The position numbers and the translations under genes are program-made. A stretch of DNA of 64,000 bases. Source: Sphingomonadales bacterium Ga0077531. Lineage in GTDB: Bacteria > Pseudomonadota > Alphaproteobacteria > Sphingomonadales > Sphingomonadaceae. Below are positions 15,246-23,425 of the stretch, one piece after another (position 1 is the stretch's first letter; every line of letters starts with the position of its first letter). Below the pieces are notes generated by a model that was not told the origin of the DNA, did no database searches, and was given only the letters and a program-made list of their open reading frames with translations. The stretch is taken from positions 62,001-126,000 of the forward strand of contig LNED01000038.1 in NCBI GenBank assembly GCA_001464915.1, in the 5' to 3' direction.

Positions 15246-16487
15246 TCAGGCTTTCCGGGTGAAGGTGATCGGCAGGTGGGTCACGCCGCGCAGCAGGATG
15301 TTGGGCAGGATCCGGATCGCGCTGTCGTCAGGCACCGCGAAATTATCGAGCCGTTCGAGCAGTTCATCAAACGCGACCAGCATTTCCTTGCGGCTGAGCA
15401 TGTTGCCCACGCACATATGCGGCCCCTTGCCGAAGGCGAGGTGCGTGCGGGCATTGGTGCGATCAATGTCGAACTTGTCCGGATCGGGGAAACGTTTGGG
15501 ATCGCGATTGGCGGCGGCATAGCGCAGCTGGACCACCGCGCCTTCGGGGATCGCCATCCCGCCCAGTTCGGTGTCCGACTTGACGATGCGCCACATGCCC
15601 GCGGTGGGGGTTTCGTACCGCAGCGCCTCTTCCACCAGATTGCCGATCACCTTGGGATCGCGCCCGCCGGCGGCCGCCTTGGCCTTCGCCATCTGATCGG
15701 GGTTGCGGATCAGCTGGAGCAGCCCGCCTGCTAGCGTGGACGTGGTGGTTTCATTCCCCGCCACCATAAACTGCTGCATCAGCGACATGATTTCGGGATC
15801 GGTCAGCGGGGTTTCGCCTTCGATCCGCGCTTCGACCAGATCGGTCAGCAGATCATTGCCGCCATTGGCGCGGCGATCATCAATCAGGCCTTTCATGTAA
15901 TGCTGGAATTCGACCAAGCTGCGCGCACATTCCAGCTTACGGTCGTGATCGACCATCTGGCTGAAGCGATCCACCGCTGCGTCCGACCATCTTTTGACCC
16001 GCTTAGGATCATTATCGAGCCCGATTTGCCCGGCGATCATCGCCACCGGCAACGGCACGCCGAACTCCTCGACAAATTCGCATTCCCCGCGGTCAGCAAA
16101 GGCTTCGATCAGCTCGATCGATTTGTCGCGCATTTCCGCTTCGATCGCATTCACGCGCGGGGCAGAGAAGGCGAGGTTCACCAGCTTGCGATTGCGGGTG
16201 TGGACGGGCGCATCGGCGGTCAACAGGGTGGGTAGGTCGGGCCAGCCTTCGGCTAGGATCGCCTGAATATCCTCATCCGCCTCACGCCCCATCAGCGAGG
16301 TAAAATCGTTCGAGAAGATTTCGGGCTTGGTGGTCGCCTCGCTGCACAGATCGTAGCTGTAGACGACCCAGGTGTTCATGCCTTCGAGGTGTTCGATGGC
16401 GATCCCGGCGTCATGCATGGCGCGGTAATAATCGAACGGATCGATCAGCGTTTCAGGCGCAAAGACATTGCCTTCGGGCTTGTTCAT
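15246..16487 (-). CDS. Cytochrome P450
   Basis: A 413-residue soluble bacterial P450 with I-helix AGNETT, K-helix EEALR, and heme-binding FGKGPHMCVGN with Cys359 as thiolate ligand. It would insert oxygen from O2 into a C-H bond or double bond of a hydrophobic substrate, using two electrons from a ferredoxin that is not encoded here. Start ATG 16487 has GGAG 9 nt upstream; the track's 16598 start extends into a gap that is probably promoter. It is followed closely by acyl-CoA dehydrogenase genes, so it may hydroxylate the side chain that is then shortened (inference). Confidence 0.93.
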   Translation of the reverse strand: MNKPEGNVFAPETLIDPFDYYRAMHDAGIAIEHLEGMNTWVVYSYDLCSEATTKPEIFSNDFTSLMGREADEDIQAILAEGWPDLPTLLTADAPVHTRNRKLVNLAFSAPRVNAIEAEMRDKSIELIEAFADRGECEFVEEFGVPLPVAMIAGQIGLDNDPKRVKRWSDAAVDRFSQMVDHDRKLECARSLVEFQHYMKGLIDDRRANGGNDLLTDLVEARIEGETPLTDPEIMSLMQQFMVAGNETTTSTLAGGLLQLIRNPDQMAKAKAAAGGRDPKVIGNLVEEALRYETPTAGMWRIVKSDTELGGMAIPEGAVVQLRYAAANRDPKRFPDPDKFDIDRTNARTHLAFGKGPHMCVGNMLSRKEMLVAFDELLERLDNFAVPDDSAIRILPNILLRGVTHLPITFTRKA

Positions 16488-16584
16488 GTGAGGTGGCTCC
16501 AGACCCTTGGAATTATGAGGTGAGCCTAGCCATGTCGCCCCCCCTGATGCGATGCACGTTTGTGTTAGGGTTGCGCTGTGCGCG
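16488..16584 (-). promoter_or_regulatory. Gap within the leftward operon, possible P450 promoter
   Basis: This 97-nt gap is the only one longer than 40 nt in the leftward series from 20920 to 8845. It could hold an internal promoter for the P450-to-SDR part. I see no copy of the shared operator motif and no clear -35/-10 elements here. Confidence 0.25.
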
Positions 16585-16962
16585 TCAAGCAGGCGCAAAT
16601 TCGCGGGCGAATTCGGCCATATCGAAATAGTCGCGCCACGCGGTGATCAATCCGTCTGCGCCCAGCTCGAATGCACCCATCACCCGGATAGCGGCGTGGC
16701 GGCCGTCTTTGAAGGTGAAACCATCGGTGCGCTCGGTCAGCACGGTGCTGCCATTTGCGGCGATGGCGTGAGTCTCCCAATCGCACTTAGCAATGTCGGC
16801 CATGAAGCCTTCGACCATGCTGCGCATCGCGGCGGTGCCATGGACCGGTTCCATCGGGATGTTGTGGTAGACGATCCCATCGGCACAAAGGGCGAGCATC
16901 GCATCAATATCGCCGCTGTTCCAATGGCCGATAAAAGCTTCGACGGTTTGCTGTGGTGTCAT
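16585..16962 (-). CDS. Limonene-1,2-epoxide-hydrolase-like protein
   Basis: A 125-residue cone-fold protein in which every active-site residue known for limonene-1,2-epoxide hydrolase can be placed: Tyr32 and Asn34 in VYHNIP, Arg78 and Asp80 in ERTDGF, and Asp111 in WRDYFD. Such enzymes add water to an epoxide in one step. It is therefore better supported as an enzyme than the other SnoaL-like proteins in the window. The start has a perfect AGGAGG upstream and overlaps the ThuA gene's stop by 4 nt (ATGA). It lies in the operon just before a P450, which could make the epoxide (inference). Confidence 0.85.
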   Translation of the reverse strand: MTPQQTVEAFIGHWNSGDIDAMLALCADGIVYHNIPMEPVHGTAAMRSMVEGFMADIAKCDWETHAIAANGSTVLTERTDGFTFKDGRHAAIRVMGAFELGADGLITAWRDYFDMAEFAREFAPA

Positions 16963-17747
16963 GCGGTTCCTCCTGAGGTGTAATCGAGCGCGTTCCCCAG
17001 CATCCGGCGCACGTGGGGGTTGGCGTAGGTGGCGGGGCCATCGCCGCATTGCAGGTAGACGAGCGGGGCGGGGCAGGTGCGGCTTTCCCACGCGATGCAA
17101 TTGCTTCCCGGCGGGTGATCCCAGCCTTCGCGGCTGAACATGTCGCCCGCCACGGCATTTGCGGCGGAGTAAAAATTGCCCACCGTGAAAGCGAACCCCT
17201 CTGCGCGGGCGAGCGGGATGACGGCGGCCTCGTCAATCGGGCAGAGGTAGAGTTCGTCGGTGACGGGGAAGCTTGCGGGAAGCCCGCGCGTCACCGGGTG
17301 ATCGGCGATGATCTGCGCTTCGTAAGCGACATCGTGGCGATAGCCCGAATCCGGCATGGCGCGGCCCCGCCATTCGCCCGGCTGATAAAGAAAGCCGCCG
17401 CCGAGCCATGCGTGCCATTCGGGCCAGAGCGCCCATCCGGCCAGCGCATGGTGCAGCGCCACCGCGCCCTTTCCTGCTGCGAAGCGTGCGGTGATGGCGG
17501 CGCGAAAGCCCTCTGACGGCGGGCGCATCGTCACCGCGCCATCGGCGAAGGTGTACCCCGCCATGTCATAGAACAGCAGCGCGTCTGCCGACGTGATGGC
17601 CTCTGCCGCGTCGGCCTCGCCGCCTTCGGGGTGGATCAGGTGAGTGATCTCCCACCCTCCAAGCGCCGCCAGCAATTCGGCAAACGGCCCCTCCTCGTAG
17701 GGATGGCCGCCTGACAAGACCAACAGGCTCCGACCGGCTTGGGGCAT
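16959..17747 (-). CDS. ThuA-like domain protein (second copy)
   Basis: A 262-residue protein with the ThuA pattern: LLVLSGGHPYEEGPFAELL at the N-terminus, ADALLFYDMAGY, KGAVALHHALAGW where the elbow region lies, HPVTRGLPASFPVTDELYL, and APLVYLQCGDGP then a terminal helix. It is clearly divergent from the other ThuA-like gene (11009) and not a recent duplicate. The role is unknown. It overlaps the MDR gene's stop by one base and the epoxide-hydrolase-like gene by 4 nt, so all three are translationally coupled. Confidence 0.8.
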   Translation of the reverse strand: MPQAGRSLLVLSGGHPYEEGPFAELLAALGGWEITHLIHPEGGEADAAEAITSADALLFYDMAGYTFADGAVTMRPPSEGFRAAITARFAAGKGAVALHHALAGWALWPEWHAWLGGGFLYQPGEWRGRAMPDSGYRHDVAYEAQIIADHPVTRGLPASFPVTDELYLCPIDEAAVIPLARAEGFAFTVGNFYSAANAVAGDMFSREGWDHPPGSNCIAWESRTCPAPLVYLQCGDGPATYANPHVRRMLGNALDYTSGGTA

Positions 17748-18757
17748 CAGGCGATCTTGAGGATCATCTTGCCATCATTGGTACCCGCAAACAGCCGCAT
17801 GAAGCTGTCAAAGGCGCGCTCCAGCCCCTCGTCGATATGCTCGTCGATGGTCAGCCGCCCTTGCGCTGCCCACACGCCCATCTGCGCTGCGCCTTCGCCA
17901 AAGCGCGGGACGTAATCAGCCACCAGCAGCCCGCGGATCTGTGCGCGTTTGACGATCAGCTGCCACAGATTGCGGATGCCGCGCGGTTCGGTGTTATATT
18001 CGCTGATCAGGCCGCACAGCCCGACGCGCGAGTGCAGGTTGAGGTTCATCAGCCCCGCATCAAGGATGATCCCGCCGACATTTTCGAAGATCACATCCAC
18101 CCCATCCGGGCAGGCTTCGGCGATGGCGGCGGTCAATGCGGCTTCATCCTTGCCGCGGTAGTCGATGGCGGCATCAAACCCATATTTCTCGATCAACCGC
18201 GCGCATTTGGCTGGGCCGCCGGCGATGCCGACCGCGCGGCAGCCGTGGATTTTGGCAAGCTGGCCCACCAAAGAGCCTACCGCCCCCGCCGCGCCGCTGA
18301 CCAACACCGTTTCGCCTGCTTTGGGCTCGCACACCTCAAGGAACCCGAAATAGGCGGTCATGCCGACGGCGCCAAAGATCGACAGGTAGTTGGTGACGCT
18401 CGGCACCAGCGAGGGATCAATCGGCTGGGTGAACCCGCCGATCGCACTCACCGAGTAATCCTCCAGCGCATTCAAACCCATCACCCATTGTCCGGGCGCG
18501 AAGCCTTCGGCGCGGCTTTCCTCAACCACGCCGATGGTGCTGGCGCGCACCGGATCGCCCAAGGGGATCGGCGGCATGTAATTGCCCTCCGCATCCATCC
18601 ACCCGCGCATCGCCGGATCGAGCGAGGCGTAGTGGTTGCGGATCAGGAACTGCCCCTCCTCCAGCGCGGGGGTGGGCTCGGTGATCAGTTCGAAGTCGTC
18701 TTTGACGGGTGTGCCGTCAGGGCGGCGTTGCAACAGAAAGCGGCGATTGGTGGGCAT
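17747..18757 (-). CDS. Zinc-free MDR NADP-dependent oxidoreductase (CurA/PTGR-like)
   Basis: A 336-residue medium-chain reductase of the zinc-independent branch (curcumin reductase CurA, prostaglandin reductase). Seen: N-terminal NRRFLLQRRPDGTP, YASLDPAMRGWM, the Rossmann motif VSGAAGAVGSLVGQLAK, VGIAGGPAKC (NADP-phosphate-binding turn) and DVIFENVGG. These enzymes reduce the C=C bond of enones with NADPH. Two relatives in the window lie at 21040 and 36935. It lies 24 nt downstream of the molybdopterin oxidoreductase gene and is transcribed with it. Confidence 0.9.
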   Translation of the reverse strand: MPTNRRFLLQRRPDGTPVKDDFELITEPTPALEEGQFLIRNHYASLDPAMRGWMDAEGNYMPPIPLGDPVRASTIGVVEESRAEGFAPGQWVMGLNALEDYSVSAIGGFTQPIDPSLVPSVTNYLSIFGAVGMTAYFGFLEVCEPKAGETVLVSGAAGAVGSLVGQLAKIHGCRAVGIAGGPAKCARLIEKYGFDAAIDYRGKDEAALTAAIAEACPDGVDVIFENVGGIILDAGLMNLNLHSRVGLCGLISEYNTEPRGIRNLWQLIVKRAQIRGLLVADYVPRFGEGAAQMGVWAAQGRLTIDEHIDEGLERAFDSFMRLFAGTNDGKMILKIA

Positions 18758-18781
18758 GTTTGTCCTTAAGGGTTCGAGAAA

Positions 18782-20920
18782 TCAGGCCGGTTCGAGCTTG
18801 ACCGGAATCGCGCTTTGCAAGGATTGCCCGGTGATCGGATCGTAATCGACCACCTCGCTCACCAGCCGGTTTGTGGATGATCCGCGTTCCCGCACATCCG
18901 CCTTGGTCGCATCGGCATCGCCGTAAGCATGGGCCATCGACACCAGCCCGCGGCGCACCTTGTCGCTCGCCTTGACCACCCCGTGGATGGTGGCGTGGGG
19001 CGAGGTGATCGCCACCAGCCCGCCTTCCTCCAGCCCCAGCGCCGCAATATCATCGGGGTGGATATAGGCCGGGTTGGTGGTGGTTCTCGCCTGCAATTTC
19101 TTGAGCGGGTGGCCGATCGAATTGAACCGGGTTTTTGACCGGCGGCTGATCAGGCGGAAGTCAAAGCCTTCGCGCGCCGTCCGGTTGTCGGCGTATTTCA
19201 GGATTTCGGATGGCATCGCGCCGACCGCCAGATCAAAGCGGTGGAATTCGCCTTCGTCCAGCGGTTCGACCTTGGGGTGAACCTCGGGATAAATCATCGC
19301 CGCGCCGCCATTGGCCTGGCAATCTGCCCGCACGTCACTGGGCTTCATCAGGCTGCCGGTGACCATCAGATCGAGGAATTCCTGCTTCGATGGCTTGCGA
19401 TCCATCGGCAGTGGGCCGCCGTTCAGCACCATCGTGATCCCGAGGTGATGGGCCAGCGTCCAGAACATCTCGTATTCGTCGATGCAGTCACCCGGCGCGG
19501 CAACCACCGGCTCGACATAGCGGGCATAGGGTTCTTCATGCCACCATTCGGACAGGTTGGTGATGTCCTCGCGCTCAAGGCATTGTGACGGGGCGAGCAC
19601 CACAGTGGCGCGCTTGGCACTCGCGCTCATCCACGGATCGATCTGCACGAACAGTTCCAGATCGTCCAATGCGCGGACCATCTTGGCCTGATCAGGGAAG
19701 CCGACTACCGGATTCCCGCCAACCGAAATCAGCGCGCGCACCTGCCCGTCACCCGGCGTCAGGATTTCGTCCGCCAGCACATTGCAGGGCATTTCCCAGC
19801 CCAGATGGCCCAAGCCCCGGAACCGCGATTTCGGCATCCCTTCGGCGCCGAACATCGGCACCGGCGGTGCCACCTGCGCGCGCCGCGCGTCCTGATAAGG
19901 GCTGAACACGCCGGGGATCGCGGCCTTCTCGCCTTCTTGCTTGAAGCGTGCGCAGATCGTGTTGAGGCAGGTGACGAGATATTCGGTCAGCGTGCCATTG
20001 CCTGCCATTTCCGGCCCGGTGCCGGTGGTGGCGCAGCCCTTGCTGCCGCCCGCAAACATCCGCGCGGCGGCGACCAGTTGATCCTTGTCCAACCCGGCAC
20101 GTTCCGCCGCCACTTCGGGCGGGAAGGCCTTCACTGCTTCGGCCAGCTCATCGAACCCATCGACATGCGCGGCGACGAAATTGCGATCATAGAGCCCTTC
20201 GGAAATGATCACATTGAGCATCCCCGCCAGCATCGCGGGGTCTTCGCCGGGTTTGACGGGCAGGTAGATATCGGCGAGCCGTGCGACGTCGCTTTCACGC
20301 GGGTCGGCGACGATCAGCTTCAATCCCTTCGCCTTCTGGTCGCGGATGCGGCGCGATGGGCTGAACGGCGGCACGCCGCCGACGGGGGAGTAATGCGACA
20401 CGATCGGGTTATTGCCGATGAACAGCGCCACATCGCTTTCGCTAAAGGTATTCGGCCCCGCCATCCACTTGCCGTAACGCTGGGTGGTGAACACCTTGGC
20501 CGGCTGATCGAGCGTCACCGAGGTGTAGAAATTGCGGCTGCCCACGGCCTGCGCAAAGCTGAGCGAAGCGGCCATTGCGGCGCTGTTTTGAAAGCCGCCC
20601 GATCCCATGAATACTGCGACCGAATTGGGGCCGTGGGTGTCGATGATCCGGCGCAGTTCGCTCGCCACATGGGCCAGGGCTTCGGGCATCGGGGTGGAGA
20701 CGAACTCGCCCGCTGCATTGCGCACCTGGCTGTGGTGCAGGCGGTTTTCCGAATTGTGCGAATCCGGCAGCTCGCGCCCCTTCATGCAGGTGTAGCCGCC
20801 ATAGACCGGGTCATCGGGATCGCCGCGCACCTCGATCACCTTTCCATTCTCCACATCCACTTCCATCGCGCAATTGGCGTGGCAGAAACGGCAGAAGGTC
20901 TTGTGAGTCTCGATACCCAT
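18782..20920 (-). CDS. Molybdopterin oxidoreductase (DMSO-reductase family, 4Fe-4S)
   Basis: A 712-residue molybdo-bis-MGD enzyme. An N-terminal 4Fe-4S site is formed by Cys10, Cys13, Cys17 and Cys45 (C-x2-C-x3-C-x27-C). Later motifs include ALFIGNNPIVSH, LIVADPRESDVARLADIYLPVKPGEDPAML, and a C-terminal dinucleotide-binding domain (FRLISRRS, AYIHPDDIAALGLEEGG). There is no Tat signal, so the enzyme should stay in the cytoplasm. The molybdenum ligand residue is unclear. Reaction unknown: hydroxylation, dehydrogenation or reduction are all possible. It heads the long leftward operon, 44 nt from the shared operator motif. MobA, needed for its cofactor, is encoded 1 kb away. Confidence 0.92.
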   Translation of the reverse strand: MGIETHKTFCRFCHANCAMEVDVENGKVIEVRGDPDDPVYGGYTCMKGRELPDSHNSENRLHHSQVRNAAGEFVSTPMPEALAHVASELRRIIDTHGPNSVAVFMGSGGFQNSAAMAASLSFAQAVGSRNFYTSVTLDQPAKVFTTQRYGKWMAGPNTFSESDVALFIGNNPIVSHYSPVGGVPPFSPSRRIRDQKAKGLKLIVADPRESDVARLADIYLPVKPGEDPAMLAGMLNVIISEGLYDRNFVAAHVDGFDELAEAVKAFPPEVAAERAGLDKDQLVAAARMFAGGSKGCATTGTGPEMAGNGTLTEYLVTCLNTICARFKQEGEKAAIPGVFSPYQDARRAQVAPPVPMFGAEGMPKSRFRGLGHLGWEMPCNVLADEILTPGDGQVRALISVGGNPVVGFPDQAKMVRALDDLELFVQIDPWMSASAKRATVVLAPSQCLEREDITNLSEWWHEEPYARYVEPVVAAPGDCIDEYEMFWTLAHHLGITMVLNGGPLPMDRKPSKQEFLDLMVTGSLMKPSDVRADCQANGGAAMIYPEVHPKVEPLDEGEFHRFDLAVGAMPSEILKYADNRTAREGFDFRLISRRSKTRFNSIGHPLKKLQARTTTNPAYIHPDDIAALGLEEGGLVAITSPHATIHGVVKASDKVRRGLVSMAHAYGDADATKADVRERGSSTNRLVSEVVDYDPITGQSLQSAIPVKLEPA

Positions 20921-20964
20921 GGTGCTCTCCCTTTGGATTGGAGACTACCACAGGGGGCGAACCG

Positions 20965-20984
20965 CTCGACTGACACTTTTGTCC
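20965..20984 (-). promoter_or_regulatory. Shared operator motif, site A
   Basis: Read on the minus strand, GGACAAAAGTGTCAGTCGAG matches the left half (CAAAAGTGTC) of a motif shared with sites at 23357, 25184, 40877 and 43666. It lies in the divergent gap between the molybdopterin oxidoreductase (start 44 nt away) and the MDR gene (55 nt away). The right half is weak (AGTCGAG). Confidence 0.5.
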
Positions 20985-21039
20985 GTGGAGGCGTAGGCGC
21001 CGCGCTCGCAATAGGGCAGGTGAAACAAGGAGAGTTTTG

Positions 21040-22044
21040 ATGCCCACCACCACCCGCCAATGGCTCTTGAACGGACATCCGCGCGGTCGCGGGATTGAAA
21101 TCGACAATGATTTCAAACTGGTCACTACTGAACTGGGCGATCCCGCGCCGGGTGAGATGCTGCTGAAGCTGCATTATCTCGGCTTTGACCCGGCGCAAAA
21201 GGGCTGGATGGAGAACATCGCCGATTACGTCGCGCCGATGGCGATTGGCGATGTGATGCGAGGCAGCGGGATTGCCGAGGTCGTGGCGTCGAACGGCGGT
21301 CGGTTCGCGGTCGGCGATACGGTGTTTGGCACCACCGGCTGGACCGAATACCTCATCACCGATGGCAAGGAGCTGACGAAGGTCGAAACCGATCTGTCGC
21401 CCACCGCCGTCCTGTCCGTGCTGGGGACGACCGGGCTGACCGCCTATTGCGGGCTGTTCAAGGTTGGCAAGCCCGTGGCAGGCGATACCGTGCTGGTCAG
21501 CGGCGCGGCTGGCGCAACCGGCAGCATCGTCGGCCAACTCGCCAAGCTGGCTGGGTGCCGCGTGGTCGGCATCGCCGGCGGGCAGGACAAGTGCGACTGG
21601 CTTGTGCGCGAAGCCGGTTATGACGCTGCGATCGATTACAAGGCCGACAATGTGAAGGCGCAGATCAAGGAACTCTGCCCGCGCGGGGTCGATGTGATTT
21701 ACGACAATGTCGGCGGCAAGATTTTGAACGACATGCTCGCCTGCATTGCCACCAATGCCCGCGTGGTAATCTGCGGCGGGATCAGCCGGTACGAAACCGG
21801 CAGCCTGCCCGCCGGGCCGGAAAACTACTTCAACCTGGTGTTCCGGCGCGGCACGATGGCGGGTTTCATCGTGCTCGACTGGGCAGCTGAGTTTCCCACG
21901 CTCCGCAAGCGATTGGAAGGCTTCGTCAAGGATGGCAGCCTGAAATATCAGGAGGATATCCAGCACGGCTTCGAAAACGCGCCGCAGACTTTACAGCGGT
22001 TGTTCAGCGGCCAGAACCGCGGGAAGCAGCTCTTGAAACTCTAG
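21040..22044 (+). CDS. Zinc-free MDR NADP-dependent oxidoreductase (CurA/PTGR-like)
   Basis: A 334-residue paralogue of the reductases at 17747 and 36935: RQWLLNGHPRGRG, LGFDPAQKGWM, VSGAAGATGSIVGQLAKLAG, GIAGGQDKC and DVIYDNVGG. It is expected to reduce an enone double bond with NADPH. ATG 21040 is preceded by AAGGAGAG; the track's TTG one codon earlier is less likely. It is transcribed alone, divergently from the molybdopterin oxidoreductase and from a region with shared site A. Its stop codon and that of convergent mobA share the palindrome CTAG. Confidence 0.9.
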   Translation: MPTTTRQWLLNGHPRGRGIEIDNDFKLVTTELGDPAPGEMLLKLHYLGFDPAQKGWMENIADYVAPMAIGDVMRGSGIAEVVASNGGRFAVGDTVFGTTGWTEYLITDGKELTKVETDLSPTAVLSVLGTTGLTAYCGLFKVGKPVAGDTVLVSGAAGATGSIVGQLAKLAGCRVVGIAGGQDKCDWLVREAGYDAAIDYKADNVKAQIKELCPRGVDVIYDNVGGKILNDMLACIATNARVVICGGISRYETGSLPAGPENYFNLVFRRGTMAGFIVLDWAAEFPTLRKRLEGFVKDGSLKYQEDIQHGFENAPQTLQRLFSGQNRGKQLLKL

Positions 22045-22553
22045 GCCAAATCCTCGGGCCGGTTCACGTTCATCAGGGGGGTGGGAAGTTCGATCCGGCG
22101 CGCGTTGATTGCGTCGGCGAAGCGGTAAAGCGACCGCCCCCCGCCGTGCAGAAACGCCTCGAGCGCGGGGAAAACAGCGACTGGCCATAGCCCGACCACC
22201 GGCTGGCTTTCGACAATCGCTGCGCCTTCGCCAGCCAGCGTTGCGGCCAGATCATGCGGTAGATCGGGCACATCGACCCCGGCGGAGAGCACGTGGGCGA
22301 ACCTGCTCATCTCGGCATGGCGCAAGGCCGCCGCCAGCCCGCCCAAGGGGCCAAGCCCAGCATCGGGCCAATCAGGGATGCACGTGAACCCCGGCTCCTC
22401 GCGCCCGCACACCACCACCGCGCCAGATTGCACGGCAAGCGCGGCGGCGACCCGGTCAATCAGCCGCGCGCCTTCGTACAATGCCTGCGCCTTGTCGCTG
22501 CCGAACCGCCGGGCCTGCCCGCCTGCGAGGATCGCTCCGAGGATTTTAGTCAA
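22041..22553 (-). CDS. mobA: Molybdenum cofactor guanylyltransferase MobA
   Basis: MobA transfers GMP from GTP to molybdopterin, making the MGD cofactor required by DMSO-reductase-family enzymes such as the one at 18782. The signature LAGGQARRFGSDKAQAL is at the N-terminus, with GPLGGLAAAL and the metal-binding VDVPDLP following. No ATG fits; the TTG at 22553 (TTG ACT AAA ATC) starts 11 residues before the signature and overlaps the monooxygenase gene's end, giving 170 residues. The track's 22709 start lies deep in that gene in another frame. Finding mobA in a catabolic operon suggests a cofactor supply dedicated to the island (inference). Confidence 0.85.
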   Translation of the reverse strand: MTKILGAILAGGQARRFGSDKAQALYEGARLIDRVAAALAVQSGAVVVCGREEPGFTCIPDWPDAGLGPLGGLAAALRHAEMSRFAHVLSAGVDVPDLPHDLAATLAGEGAAIVESQPVVGLWPVAVFPALEAFLHGGGRSLYRFADAINARRIELPTPLMNVNRPEDLA

Positions 22554-22887
22554 ACGCTTCCGTCGCTTGCCCTTCGGCGTTGTAGACCGGGCCTTCTGCG
22601 TCAACGCGGTATTTCGCGCTGGCCGCAGCCGTAATGCCGAACTGGCCGATGTGATCGCGCATCCCGGTATAGGCCGGATCGCGGAAATGCGCAGCGAGCG
22701 CCTCTTCACTTTCCCATTCCTCGAACACGTTGACCCGCGCCGGGTTCATCGAACAGGCGCTCCAATCATAGTGGATGCAGCCTGCCTCGGCGAGCGCAGC
22801 TTCGATATGGGGGCGGGCGCTGCGCAGCGCTTCTTCACGCTGGGCGGGATCGAGGTCGATTTGCGCGGAAATCAGAATCTTAGCCAT
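22546..22887 (-). CDS. ABM-domain (antibiotic biosynthesis monooxygenase-like) protein
   Basis: A 113-residue dimeric ferredoxin-like protein of the ABM family: KILISAQIDLDPAQREEAL, GCIHYDWSACSMNP, FEEWESEEALAAHFRDPAY. Members include cofactor-free monooxygenases of quinone formation, heme-degrading proteins and many of unknown role. It lies 8 nt downstream of a SnoaL-like gene and overlaps mobA by 8 nt in a small leftward operon. A second ABM protein is encoded at 31496. The substrate is unknown. Confidence 0.82.
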   Translation of the reverse strand: MAKILISAQIDLDPAQREEALRSARPHIEAALAEAGCIHYDWSACSMNPARVNVFEEWESEEALAAHFRDPAYTGMRDHIGQFGITAAASAKYRVDAEGPVYNAEGQATEAFD

Positions 22888-22895
22888 GTGTCGAA

Positions 22896-23306
22896 TTACC
22901 CCTGAGCGCCGAATTCGGCGATGATTTTAAAGGTGCGGCTGGTGAACACCCAGCGCCCATCCACCTTGGCGAGTTCGTCTACGTAAAGCCCGCCGACATG
23001 GCGCGCGGGCGCATCTTTGGGTTTCAGGATTTCCTGCGTCTGCACCCGCGATTTCGCTTTGTTTCCGGTGACCTCGATCATGCAGGGAACGCATTGAAAG
23101 CTGACCGCTTCAAGCCCGCCCATTGCCCCGTTCCAGAAGGCAACGATGGCGTCCTTGCCCTTGGTCTTGTGGCCCATCAAATCCCAATCAGCATCATCGG
23201 CCCAGACGCTCCCCCAGGTGTCGGCATCGAACCGCACCACCCCGTCGGCATAGGTGCCGTTCAATTCAACGATCGCCACGCGATCTTCCAGTGGCCCTGT
23301 AAACAT
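22896..23306 (-). CDS. SnoaL/NTF2-like protein
   Basis: A 136-residue SnoaL-like protein (EDRVAIVELNGTYADGVVRFDADTWGSVWADDADWDLMG, then KAKSRVQTQEIL and DGRWVFTSRTFKI). The N-terminal helix with Tyr and Asp resembles the scytalone-dehydratase-like subgroup common in ring-degradation clusters, but catalysis is not proven. ATG 23306 follows GGGAGAG and makes it first gene of the leftward operon SnoaL-ABM-mobA. Its start is 50 nt from shared operator site B. Confidence 0.78.
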   Translation of the reverse strand: MFTGPLEDRVAIVELNGTYADGVVRFDADTWGSVWADDADWDLMGHKTKGKDAIVAFWNGAMGGLEAVSFQCVPCMIEVTGNKAKSRVQTQEILKPKDAPARHVGGLYVDELAKVDGRWVFTSRTFKIIAEFGAQG

Positions 23307-23356
23307 TGCGCGCTCTCCCTCGGTTATGGCGTTGCTATCGAGCGCCGTCGGGGCGC

Positions 23357-23377
23357 GGACAATGGACACTTTTGGGA
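23357..23377 (-). promoter_or_regulatory. Shared operator motif, site B
   Basis: On the minus strand TCCCAAAAGTGTCCATTGTCC, one of the two best copies of the motif. It is centred in the divergent gap, 50 nt from the SnoaL gene start and 48 nt from the SDR gene start. Compared with site D (TGCCAAAAGTGAGCATTGCCC) it differs at five of 21 positions. Confidence 0.6.
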
Positions 23378-23425
23378 AGGGGGGCGCGCAGCGATGCGTG
23401 GTAGGCCTGCGGGCAGAGGAGAGAC

